Under the pieces are notes generated by a model. That model was given only the letters and a program-made list of their open reading frames with translations, did no database searches and was not told where the DNA came from. The position numbers and the translations under genes are program-made. Source: CAZMRW01 sp964568805 (GTDB lineage: Bacteria; Pseudomonadota; Gammaproteobacteria; Methylococcales; Methylomonadaceae). Taken from it: a stretch of 64,000 nucleotides of DNA. Positions 1 to 8,419 of the stretch are shown here, piece after piece (the first letter of the stretch is position 1; every line of letters begins with the position of its first letter). The stretch lies in the NCBI GenBank assembly GCA_964568805.1, contig CAZMRW010000006.1:1-64000 (forward strand), read 5' to 3'.

Positions 1-60
1 GCTAAAGGCTAAAGGCTAAAGGCTAAAGGCTAAAGGCTAAAGGCTAATAATTGTAGCCTT
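1..60. repeat. Perfect heptad tandem repeat (AAGGCTA x6) with hairpin
   Basis: Six perfect copies of the heptad AAGGCTA occupy 5-46, and the phase extends left to the window edge. The last copy (40-46) is complementary to TAGCCTT at 54-60, giving a 7-bp stem with a 7-nt loop. The array lies downstream of the minus-strand transporter gene ending at 110 and could start outside the window. No function is visible. Confidence 0.9.
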
Positions 61-75
61 AATTTTGCCATGTCA

Positions 76-112
76 AGCCCTTTTCGCCTTTTACCTTTCG
101 CCTTGTGCCTTA
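76..112 (-). repeat. Degenerate AAGGNNN heptads, minus strand
   Basis: Read on the minus strand this segment is a run of heptads AAGGCAC, AAGGCGA, AAGGTAA, AAGGCGA and then AAAGG. It is the same seven-base rhythm as the perfect array at 5-46 but in opposite orientation. It touches the stop codon of the transporter gene. A related stretch lies at 11393-11418. Confidence 0.7.
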
Positions 113-1588
113 ATTTACCTCAATCATTTCAACCGTACCGTCTTCAAGGATTTCTGCCATATGTCCCTTGGGTTCGTCTATAAATTGGACGGTCAGCAGC
201 ACGAAGAAGGCGACGGCGCCTATCACCAAAAAAAATTCGGATGGGGTGACGAAGGACAACACCGTCAAGAAAAATACACCGCCCACATTGCCATAGGCGC
301 CGACCATGCCGGCAATTTGTCCGGTCATGCGCCGTTTGATCAAAGGCACCATCGCGAATACAGCGCCGCATCCGGCCTGTACGAACAGCGAGCAGAGCAC
401 AGTGATCAATACCGCCAATGGAATCGGCCAGTCCGAACTGATCTGGGACATGATTAAAAATCCCACCGTCAAACCTGATATAACAATATTCAACGACAGC
501 TTGCGTCCATAGCGGTCGCTGAACCAGCCGCCGATGGGTCGTGCAATCAGATTCATAATCGCAAAACTGCCACCCAGAAGACCCGCTTGCAACATGGTTA
601 GACCCTGAGATTCATTAAACGTGTTAAAGAAAAACAACGGCAGCATCGACACGACCGCCAGTTCAGAGCCAAAGGCAATCAAATAGGCCAAATCCAGAAT
701 CGCTACTTGTTTGAATTTGTATTTGTGTATGTCATCAATCGGTTGCCGCAGATGATCCCTATTGATGTGAATGATTTTATAAACGTTATAAAAATATAAC
801 AACCAGATGACGCCATAAGCGCCGTAGGAAGGCAGCGCTGGCAGTAAATTGACTCCGGCGGGCGATAATTTCCAGGTTAGCAAGGTTAAGGCGGCATACA
901 GCGGGAGCGTCATCAGGATATAAAAGAACAAATCGGCGTAACTGGTGACTTCCATGGCGCCGGCCTTTTTAGGCTTAAAATAAGTCGATCCTTTGGGCGT
1001 ATCGGATACGCTAAAAAAATAAACAACCGAGTAAATCAATGAAATGGCGCCGGTGACCGCAATCGCATAACGCCAGCCTTCATTGCCGCCAAAAATCAGG
1101 GCCAGCGTCGGCAAGGATAATGCCGCCGCAGCCGAACCAAAGTTGCCCCAGCCTCCGTAAATCCCTTCGGCCATACCGACCTGTTTGGCAGGAAACCATT
1201 CACCCACCATACGAATGCCAATGACAAAGCCGGCGCCGATAAAACCTAGCAAAAAACGGGCTAGAGCTAACTGCTCGAAGCTTTCAGCAAAAGCGAACAT
1301 GAAGCAAGGCAAGCTGCCAAATCCCAATAAGGTGGAATATGTGCGCTTAGGCCCAAATTTGTCGACAAGTATACCGATGACTATCCGTGCCGGAATGGTT
1401 AGTGCGACATTCAGGATGAGGATGGTTTTAATTTGCGAATCATTCATGCCCAGCGTCTTGGCTATCACCAGCATTAATGGTGCATGATTGAACCAAACGA
1501 CAAAGCTGATAAAAAAAGCTATCCACGTCATATGGAGAATTTTAAACTTCCCCGAAAATGAAAGCAGATTGAAATTTTGAGAAAACAT
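110..1588 (-). CDS. NarK/NasA-type MFS nitrate/nitrite transporter
   Basis: This 492-residue inner-membrane protein of the major facilitator superfamily belongs to the nitrate/nitrite porter group. The first helix holds the family-like segment WIAFFISFVVWFNHAPL. About twelve hydrophobic segments follow, with glycine-rich nitrate-signature helices (GGWGNFGSAAAALSLP near residue 145 and a GAYGNVGGVFF match near 430). The cytoplasmic loop at about 200-290 is longer than usual. An AGGGA Shine-Dalgarno sits 8 nt upstream of the ATG. The gene diverges from the fused transporter at 1839, which sits ahead of narGHJI, so a role in nitrate uptake or nitrite export is likely. Direction of transport cannot be read from sequence. 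Confidence 0.88.
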   Translation of the reverse strand: MFSQNFNLLSFSGKFKILHMTWIAFFISFVVWFNHAPLMLVIAKTLGMNDSQIKTILILNVALTIPARIVIGILVDKFGPKRTYSTLLGFGSLPCFMFAFAESFEQLALARFLLGFIGAGFVIGIRMVGEWFPAKQVGMAEGIYGGWGNFGSAAAALSLPTLALIFGGNEGWRYAIAVTGAISLIYSVVYFFSVSDTPKGSTYFKPKKAGAMEVTSYADLFFYILMTLPLYAALTLLTWKLSPAGVNLLPALPSYGAYGVIWLLYFYNVYKIIHINRDHLRQPIDDIHKYKFKQVAILDLAYLIAFGSELAVVSMLPLFFFNTFNESQGLTMLQAGLLGGSFAIMNLIARPIGGWFSDRYGRKLSLNIVISGLTVGFLIMSQISSDWPIPLAVLITVLCSLFVQAGCGAVFAMVPLIKRRMTGQIAGMVGAYGNVGGVFFLTVLSFVTPSEFFLVIGAVAFFVLLTVQFIDEPKGHMAEILEDGTVEMIEVN

Positions 1589-1666
1589 ATTTTATTCCCT
1601 GTTACTAAAATAAAATAAAGAGAAAGCATGATACGTGCCAAAGCAGAGCAAATTCAGTATAACAGT

Positions 1667-1762
1667 GAGCTATCTTGGTGCAATGGGTACTTAATTGATG
1701 ATTTGTTGAGAAAAACGAGCTATTAAGCACCAGAATAATGCCTGATGAGTTATTTTGGTGCA
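1667..1762. promoter_or_regulatory. TGGTGC-type repeats between divergent transporter genes
   Basis: The 250-bp divergent intergenic region contains a near-identical direct repeat, GAGYTATYTTGGTGCA, at 1667-1682 and 1747-1762 (80 bp apart). Between them GCACCAGAATAA (1727-1738) is the inverse of TTATTTTGGTGC (1750-1761), matching at 11 of 12 positions across an 11-nt spacer. GCACC/GGTGC half-sites resemble NtrC-type operators, but the spacing is not the classical one and no convincing sigma-54 promoter was found. The arrangement suggests binding sites for a regulator of one or both transporters. Confidence 0.45.
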
Positions 1763-1838
1763 GGCAATAAATTACTTATCTGACAACTCAGAGTTCATGT
1801 TACTATTAATCAAAAAATCGAAAAGGTTATGAAATGAG

Positions 1839-4511
1839 ATGACTATTAGCCCGGATCAGCAATTTCGTGCCCTAACCGTCAGCACAGTGGCATTCACGAC
1901 CTGTTTCGCTGTCTGGACCATCTTTTCGATCATCGGCATACAGATTCAGCAAGATCTGAATTTAAGCGAAACCGAATTCGGGCTGTTGGTTGGCACCCCT
2001 ATTCTGTCCGGCTCCTTGATTCGTCTGCTGCTGGGCATCTGGAGCGACCAGTTCGGAGGCCGCATCGTTTATTTGTTAGTGATGTTGTCTGCCGCTTGTG
2101 CGACATTTCTGCTGACAGCCGTCACGACTTATCCGATGTACTTATTGGCGGCACTCGGCGTCGGCATCGCCGGAGGCTCGTTCGCGGTCGGCGTCGCCTA
2201 TGTGTCTCGCTGGTATCCCAAAGGCAAACAAGGCACCGCGCTGGGTATCTTCGGACTCGGTAACGTCGGCGCAGCGGTCACCAAATTTATTGCACCGTTC
2301 GTCATGGTCGCCTACGGCTGGCATGCCGTCGCGCAACTATGGGCCGCGGCGCTCATTTTAATGGCATCCGTCTTCTGGTTCTTTACTGAGGATGAACCCT
2401 CGCTCAAGGCCCGCCGGGCATCCGGCGCGAAGCCAGACTCCTTCATAAAACAACTGGAACCGCTGAAAAACATCCAGGTCTGGCGCTTTTCACTCTATTA
2501 CTTCTGCGTATTCGGCGCCTTTGTCGCTCTGGCGTTGTGGCTGCCGCGCTATCTGGTCGGCGCCTACGGTTTTGATATCAAGACCGCCGGGATGCTGGCG
2601 GCGGCCTATTCGATTTTTGCCAGCCTGTTCCGTGCCCTCGGAGGCTGGCTGTCCGATCGATACGGCGCGAGAGTGATCATGTACTGGACCTTCATTATCG
2701 GGGCTTTGTGTACTTTCATCCTGTCCTATCCACCTACCGATTATATCGTGCACGGCATTAAGGGCGACATTACCTTCAGTCTCGCCATCCAGCCGGCCTG
2801 GTTTATCTTTTTTGTCTCTATCCTGGGCCTTTTCATGTCGTTCGGCAAGGCCGCCGTCTACAAGCATATTCCGGTCTATTATCCCGACAATGTCGGCGCA
2901 GTCGGCGGTGCGGTCGGCATGGTCGGAGGGCTGGGCGGCTTCCTGCTGCCATTAACCTTTGGCATGCTCAACGATCTGACCGGCATCTGGAGCAGCTGCT
3001 TCATGCTGCTGTTTGTGCTGGTGATGATTGCGCTTGCCTGGATGCATTTTGCAATCATGCGCATGGAGCGCCGCGTGGTTCCCGAACTGATCAAGGTTTC
3101 GACCGATCTGCCCGAACTCAGTCATCCCTCGCCGCTGGTGCTGACCGACTGGAATCCGGAAGATCAAACATTCTGGGAAGCGACCGGCAAGCGGATCGCA
3201 AGGCGCAATCTGTGGATCAGCATACCGGCCTTGCTGCTGGCATTTGCGGTCTGGATGGTCTGGAGCGTCGTGGTCATCAATCTGCCGAATATCGGTTTTC
3301 CTTACACGACCGACCAGTTGTTCTGGCTGGCGGCGCTGCCGGGACTTTCCGGCGCGACCCTGCGTATTTTTTATTCCTTTATGGTGCCGATATTCGGCGG
3401 CCGGCGCTGGACCACGCTCAGCACGGCGTCGCTGCTATTGCCGTCACTATGGATTGGATTCGCCGTGCAGAATCCCGAAACGCCGTTTGTGCTGATGCTG
3501 GTGCTGGCTTTGCTGTGCGGCTTCGGCGGCGGCAATTTCGCTTCCAGCATGGCCAACATCAGTTATTTCTTTCCGCAATCGCAAAAAGGCACGGCGCTGG
3601 GCCTGAATGCCGGCCTGGGCAATCTCGGTGTCAGCACGGTTCAATTCGTGGTACCGCTGGCGATTACAGCCGGCATCTTCGGTGCGTTGGGCGGCGAACC
3701 GCAACAATGGATCAAAGATGGCGTCGCCAAATCGATCTGGCTGCAAAACGCCGGCTTTATCTGGGTGCCGTTTATTATTGCGACCACGACGGCCGCATGG
3801 TTCGGCATGAACGACATCGCCTCGGCGAAAGCCTCGTTCAAGGAACAATCGGTGATCTTTAAACGCAAGCACAACTGGTTGATGTGCTGGCTCTATACCG
3901 GCACGTTCGGGTCATTTATCGGTTACTCCGCCGGTCTGCCGATGTTGACCAAAATCCTGTTTCCCGAGATCAACCCGACTCAATACGCGTTTTTGGGGCC
4001 TTTGGTTGGCGCTCTGGTACGGCCTGTCGGCGGCTGGCTGGCGGACAGACTGGGCGGCGCCAAAGTCACGCTATGGAACTTTTTCATCATGATCTTCGCG
4101 GTAGCCGGCGTACTGCATTTTATGCCCGGTACCGGCGATCGCGGCGATTTCTGGGGCTTTTTGGCGATGTACATGCTGCTGTTCACGACCACAGGCATCG
4201 GCAACGGCTCCACCTTCCGCATGATACCGGTCATTTTCATGACCGAGCGTCTGTGCGCGGCACGGGATTTGGGAGAAGCCGCGATCATGCAGGCAAGAAA
4301 GGATGCCGCCAAGGAAGCAGCGGCGGTTCTAGGCTTCAGCTCGGCGATCGCGGCCTACGGAGCTTTCTTTATTCCGAAAAGTTACGGGACCGCCATCAGT
4401 CTAACCGGAACGCCGAATGCGGCCTTGTATTGTTTCATCGTTTTTTATCTATCGTGTATCGGCATAACCTGGTGGTATTACGTGCGCAAGGGAAGTACAA
4501 CGCCCTGTTAG
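1839..4511 (+). CDS. narK: Fused double NarK nitrate/nitrite transporter
   Basis: At 890 residues this is twice the length of a single MFS porter. Two complete 12-helix nitrate/nitrite porters are fused: residues about 1-420 (start FAVWTIFSIIGIQIQQDLNL, signature GIFGLGNVGAAVTKF) and about 450-885 (FAVWMVWSVVVINLPNIGF, signature GLNAGLGNLGVSTVQFV). Known NarK1-NarK2 fusions pair a proton-driven nitrate importer with a nitrate/nitrite antiporter and lie next to narGHJI, as here. The ATG at 1839 is preceded by GAG and a weak AAAAGG. A palindrome and 93 nt separate it from narG, so it is probably the first gene of the nar operon. Confidence 0.92.
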   Translation: MTISPDQQFRALTVSTVAFTTCFAVWTIFSIIGIQIQQDLNLSETEFGLLVGTPILSGSLIRLLLGIWSDQFGGRIVYLLVMLSAACATFLLTAVTTYPMYLLAALGVGIAGGSFAVGVAYVSRWYPKGKQGTALGIFGLGNVGAAVTKFIAPFVMVAYGWHAVAQLWAAALILMASVFWFFTEDEPSLKARRASGAKPDSFIKQLEPLKNIQVWRFSLYYFCVFGAFVALALWLPRYLVGAYGFDIKTAGMLAAAYSIFASLFRALGGWLSDRYGARVIMYWTFIIGALCTFILSYPPTDYIVHGIKGDITFSLAIQPAWFIFFVSILGLFMSFGKAAVYKHIPVYYPDNVGAVGGAVGMVGGLGGFLLPLTFGMLNDLTGIWSSCFMLLFVLVMIALAWMHFAIMRMERRVVPELIKVSTDLPELSHPSPLVLTDWNPEDQTFWEATGKRIARRNLWISIPALLLAFAVWMVWSVVVINLPNIGFPYTTDQLFWLAALPGLSGATLRIFYSFMVPIFGGRRWTTLSTASLLLPSLWIGFAVQNPETPFVLMLVLALLCGFGGGNFASSMANISYFFPQSQKGTALGLNAGLGNLGVSTVQFVVPLAITAGIFGALGGEPQQWIKDGVAKSIWLQNAGFIWVPFIIATTTAAWFGMNDIASAKASFKEQSVIFKRKHNWLMCWLYTGTFGSFIGYSAGLPMLTKILFPEINPTQYAFLGPLVGALVRPVGGWLADRLGGAKVTLWNFFIMIFAVAGVLHFMPGTGDRGDFWGFLAMYMLLFTTTGIGNGSTFRMIPVIFMTERLCAARDLGEAAIMQARKDAAKEAAAVLGFSSAIAAYGAFFIPKSYGTAISLTGTPNAALYCFIVFYLSCIGITWWYYVRKGSTTPC

Positions 4512-4542
4512 CCGATAAAGAAAAGTATTACCTAAATTGTAG

Positions 4543-4573
4543 GTCGGGTTAGCTCGAAAGAGCGTAACCCGAC
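4543..4573. repeat. REP-like palindrome between narK and narG
   Basis: GTCGGGTTAGCTC and GAGCGTAACCCGAC form a long stem around a GAAA tetraloop, interrupted by one bulged base. It looks like the dispersed REP-type palindromes common between gammaproteobacterial genes. A stable hairpin here could also protect the 3' end of the transporter message or reduce readthrough into narG. No U-tract follows, so it is not a standard terminator. Only one copy was seen in this window. Confidence 0.6.
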
Positions 4574-4604
4574 ACATCGAAGCCTTAAAATAGAGGTAAA
4601 GCTT

Positions 4605-7600
4605 ATGAGCCATTTACTCGACCGCTTGCTGTTTTTCAAAAAGAAAGTCGACACTTTTTCCGGTGGCCACGGCATCGTCACCAACGAAGACCGTGGCTGG
4701 GAGGACGGCTATCGACAGCGCTGGCAGCACGATAAAATCGTGCGCTCGACGCATGGCGTCAATTGCACCGGTTCGTGCAGCTGGAAAATCTATGTCAAGA
4801 ACGGCCTGGTGACCTGGGAAACCCAGCAAACCGACTATCCGCGCACCCGCCCCGATTTGCCGAATCACGAGCCGCGCGGCTGTTCGCGCGGCGCCAGTTA
4901 CTCCTGGTATCTGTACAGCGCCAACCGGCTCAAATACCCGATGATCCGGGGCCGCCTGGTCAAACTCTGGCGCGAGGCACGGCAAACCTTGTCGCCGGTC
5001 GATGCCTGGGCGTCAATCGTCGAAGACCCGGTCAAGAGCGAAGACTATAAATCCCATCGCGGACTCGGCGGTCTGGTGCGCACGAACTGGGACGAGGTCA
5101 ACGAGATCATCGCCGCCGCCAATATCTATACGATTAAAAAATACGGTCCCGACCGCATCATCGGCTTCTCGCCAATACCGGCGATGTCGATGGTGTCCTA
5201 TGCCGCCGGCAGTCGTTACCTGTCGCTGATCGGCGGCGTCAGCATGAGTTTTTACGACTGGTATTGCGACCTGCCACCGTCATCGCCGCAGACCTGGGGC
5301 GAACAGACTGACGTGCCCGAATCGGCGGACTGGTATAACGCCGGCTTCATCATGCTGTGGGGATCGAATGTGCCGCAGACGCGGACGCCCGACGCCCATT
5401 TCATGACCGAGGCGCGCTATAAGGGCGCCAAGATCGTGGTTGTCTGCCCCGATTATTCCGAGGCGAGCAAATTTGCCGACCTGTGGCTGCATCCGAAACA
5501 GGGTACCGATGCCGCACTGGCAATGGCGATGGGACACGTGATTCTAAAGGAATTTCATGTCGAACGGCAAAGTTCCTATTTTAATACCTATGTGCGGGAA
5601 AACACCGACCTGCCGATGCTGGTGATGCTGAAGCGGCAGGGGGATGTCTATGTCCAGGACCGCTTCCTGAGGGCTTCCGACTTTAGCGAACAACTCGGGC
5701 AAAAAAATAATCCCGACTGGAAAACCGTTGCTTATGATGATCTCAGCGGCAATATCGTCCCGCCCGGCGGCTCGATCGGTTTCCGCTGGGGCGAGACGGG
5801 ACATTGGAACATCGAGCAGAAATCAGCGAAAGGCAAACCTAACCAATTACGGCTGAGCCTGATCGACAGCCGCGACGATATCGTCTCGGTCGGCTTTCCG
5901 TATTTCGGCGGCTCCGAACATCCGCATTTCACGCACTCCAGGCACGACACCATTCAGCGACGCCATGTACCGGTGAAGAAAATCACCTTGGCTGATCAAT
6001 CGGAAATTCTGATAGCAACGGTATTTGATCTTTTGTGCGCCAACTACGGCATCGATCGAGGACTCGGCGGCGGTAGTGTTGCTGCTTCCTATGATGACGA
6101 TGTGCCCTATACGCCCGCATGGCAGGAAAAAATCACCGGCATCAACCGGCGCAATGTGATTGCCGTCGCGCGCGAATTTGCCATTAACGCCGAAAAAACC
6201 AGAGGCCGTTCGATGGTGATACTTGGCGCCGGGATCAATCATTGGTACCACATGGACATGACTTACCGGGGCATCATCAATCTGTTGCTGATGTGCGGAT
6301 GTATCGGCCAGTCCGGCGGCGGCTGGGCGCACTATGTCGGCCAGGAAAAACTCAGGCCGCAAACCGGTTGGCTGCCGCTGGCGTTCGGCCTGGACTGGAA
6401 ACGGCCGCCGCGGCAAATGAACAGCACCTCGTTCTTCTATAGCCATACCAGCCAATGGCGCTATGAAAAACTTAAAGTCAGCGAGATCTTATCGCCGTTA
6501 GTCGATCCGGGTGACTGGCAGGGCAGCCTGATTGATTACAATGTCCGCGCCGAACGCATGGGCTGGCTGCCGTCGGCTCCGCAACTGCAGACCAATCCGC
6601 TGCAAATTGTAAAAGACGCGGAACAGGCCGGTAAAAATCCGGTCGATTATGTCGTCGAGGGACTCAAAAGCGGCGAATTGCTTATGTCGTGCGAAGACCC
6701 GGATAATCCGTTGAACTTCCCGCGCAACCTGTTCGTCTGGCGCTCCAATCTGCTGGGTTCTTCGGGCAAGGGGCATGAATATTTTCTGAAGTATCTGCTC
6801 GGCACCCAGCACGGTCTGCAAGACAAAGATCTGGGAGATACAGGCGGCGATAAACCGCAGGAAGTCGTCTGGCATGAAAAAGCGGCCGAGGGCAAGCTCG
6901 ACCTGCTGGTTACGCTGGATTTCCGGATGTCCACAACCTGCCTTTACTCCGATATCGTTCTGCCGACCGCAACCTGGTACGAAAAAAACGACCTCAACAC
7001 GTCGGATATGCATCCCTTTATCCATCCCTTGTCCAAAGCCGTCGATCCGGCCTGGGAATCGCGGTGCGACTGGGACATCTATAAAGGCATTGCCCGAAAG
7101 TTCTCCGAACTGACCGAAGGCTATCTCGGCGTCGAAAAAGACATCGTCGCCGTTCCAACCTTGCACGATACGCCGGGAGAACTGGCTCAGCCCCTGGATG
7201 TGAAGGACTGGAAGCAAGGCCAGTGCGAACCTGTTCCCGGCAAAACCCTGCCGAATCTGGTTGTCGTCGAGCGCGATTATCCGAATACTTACAAGATGTT
7301 TACCTCGCTGGGTCCGCTGATGTCCAAAATAGGCAACGGCGGCAAAGGCATCGCCTGGAACACCGAAAACGAAGTTAAACAGTTAGGCGAATTGAATCAT
7401 CGGGTAACCGAAGAAGGCATCAGCAAAGGTTTGCCGCGTATCGAATCGGACATCGACGCCACCGAAGTCATTCTGATGCTGGCACCGGAAACGAATGGTC
7501 AGGTCTCGCTCAAGGCCTGGGAAGCCCTGGGTAAAATCACAGGGCTTGACCATAGCCATCTGGCGCTGCCCAGGGAAGACGACAAAATCCGTTTCCGCGA

Positions 7601-8315
7601 CATTCAGGCGCAACCGCGCAAGATTATCTCTTCGCCGACCTGGAGCGGACTCGAATCCGAACAGGTCTGCTATACCGCAGGCTATACCAACGTTCATGAG
7701 CGCATACCGTGGCGGACCTTGACCGGCCGCCAGCAATTCTATCAGGATCATGCCTGGATGCGGGCATTCGGCGAAACCTTGTGCGTCTACAAGCCGCCGG
7801 TCGACACCCGTTCGATTGCCCCAATTTTGGGCAAAAAACCAAACGGCCATGACGAACTGGTGCTGAACTTCATCACGCCGCACCAGAAATGGGGCATACA
7901 CAGTACCTATACCGATAACCTGATCATGCTGACCCTGTCGCGCGGCGGCCCGATCGTCTGGATCAGCGAGGTGGATGCGGCCAAGGCCGGCATCAAGGAT
8001 AACGACTGGATTGAAGCCTTCAACGTCAACGGCGCCCTGGTCGCTCGCGCCGTCGTCAGCCAGCGCGTACCGGAAGGCATGACCTTGATGTATCACGCGC
8101 AGGAAAAAATTGTCAACATGCCCGGTTCGGAAATCACCGGCGGACGCGGCGGCATCCATAACTCGGTCACCCGCGCGACCCTGAAACCGACGCACATGAT
8201 CGGCGGCTACGCCCAGCAAAGCTACGGATTCAACTATTACGGCACCGTCGGCTCCAACCGGGATGAATTCATCATTATCCGCAAGATGAACAAGGTCGAC
8301 TGGCTGGATGATTAA
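4605..8315 (+). CDS. narG: Respiratory nitrate reductase, alpha subunit
   Basis: Catalytic molybdenum subunit of the membrane-bound NarGHI complex; it reduces nitrate to nitrite on the cytoplasmic face using quinol electrons. The protein has 1236 residues, close to the roughly 1247 of E. coli NarG. The FS0 iron-sulfur ligands are His50, Cys54, Cys58 and Cys93, and the Mo ligand is Asp222 in the motif WYCDLPPSSPQTWGEQTD. The N-terminus lacks a twin-arginine leader, as expected for cytoplasmic NarG. The start follows a GAGG Shine-Dalgarno 8 nt upstream. narH, narJ and narI follow in the same direction. Confidence 0.98.
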   Translation: MSHLLDRLLFFKKKVDTFSGGHGIVTNEDRGWEDGYRQRWQHDKIVRSTHGVNCTGSCSWKIYVKNGLVTWETQQTDYPRTRPDLPNHEPRGCSRGASYSWYLYSANRLKYPMIRGRLVKLWREARQTLSPVDAWASIVEDPVKSEDYKSHRGLGGLVRTNWDEVNEIIAAANIYTIKKYGPDRIIGFSPIPAMSMVSYAAGSRYLSLIGGVSMSFYDWYCDLPPSSPQTWGEQTDVPESADWYNAGFIMLWGSNVPQTRTPDAHFMTEARYKGAKIVVVCPDYSEASKFADLWLHPKQGTDAALAMAMGHVILKEFHVERQSSYFNTYVRENTDLPMLVMLKRQGDVYVQDRFLRASDFSEQLGQKNNPDWKTVAYDDLSGNIVPPGGSIGFRWGETGHWNIEQKSAKGKPNQLRLSLIDSRDDIVSVGFPYFGGSEHPHFTHSRHDTIQRRHVPVKKITLADQSEILIATVFDLLCANYGIDRGLGGGSVAASYDDDVPYTPAWQEKITGINRRNVIAVAREFAINAEKTRGRSMVILGAGINHWYHMDMTYRGIINLLLMCGCIGQSGGGWAHYVGQEKLRPQTGWLPLAFGLDWKRPPRQMNSTSFFYSHTSQWRYEKLKVSEILSPLVDPGDWQGSLIDYNVRAERMGWLPSAPQLQTNPLQIVKDAEQAGKNPVDYVVEGLKSGELLMSCEDPDNPLNFPRNLFVWRSNLLGSSGKGHEYFLKYLLGTQHGLQDKDLGDTGGDKPQEVVWHEKAAEGKLDLLVTLDFRMSTTCLYSDIVLPTATWYEKNDLNTSDMHPFIHPLSKAVDPAWESRCDWDIYKGIARKFSELTEGYLGVEKDIVAVPTLHDTPGELAQPLDVKDWKQGQCEPVPGKTLPNLVVVERDYPNTYKMFTSLGPLMSKIGNGGKGIAWNTENEVKQLGELNHRVTEEGISKGLPRIESDIDATEVILMLAPETNGQVSLKAWEALGKITGLDHSHLALPREDDKIRFRDIQAQPRKIISSPTWSGLESEQVCYTAGYTNVHERIPWRTLTGRQQFYQDHAWMRAFGETLCVYKPPVDTRSIAPILGKKPNGHDELVLNFITPHQKWGIHSTYTDNLIMLTLSRGGPIVWISEVDAAKAGIKDNDWIEAFNVNGALVARAVVSQRVPEGMTLMYHAQEKIVNMPGSEITGGRGGIHNSVTRATLKPTHMIGGYAQQSYGFNYYGTVGSNRDEFIIIRKMNKVDWLDD

Positions 8316-8419
8316 ACGTAGGGTGTGCATTTATGCCCTAGAGGGTACCGCGCACCGCTTGGCTTATCGATTCGACAGGCGCGTGATGCGCACTACTTAA
8401 TTTTCGGGAGTGAATAAAA

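Noticed and set aside
1695..1708. FNR-like box upstream of the fused transporter
   Set aside because: TTGAT is followed after four bases by TGTTG, not ATCAA, so only one half-site matches.
6498..7217. 239-codon minus-strand open frame inside narG
   Set aside because: Antisense shadow of narG with no motif or ribosome-binding site.
7383..8330. 315-codon minus-strand open frame inside narG
   Set aside because: It is antisense to the strongly conserved narG and has no recognisable domain; GC-rich coding sequence often gives such shadow frames.
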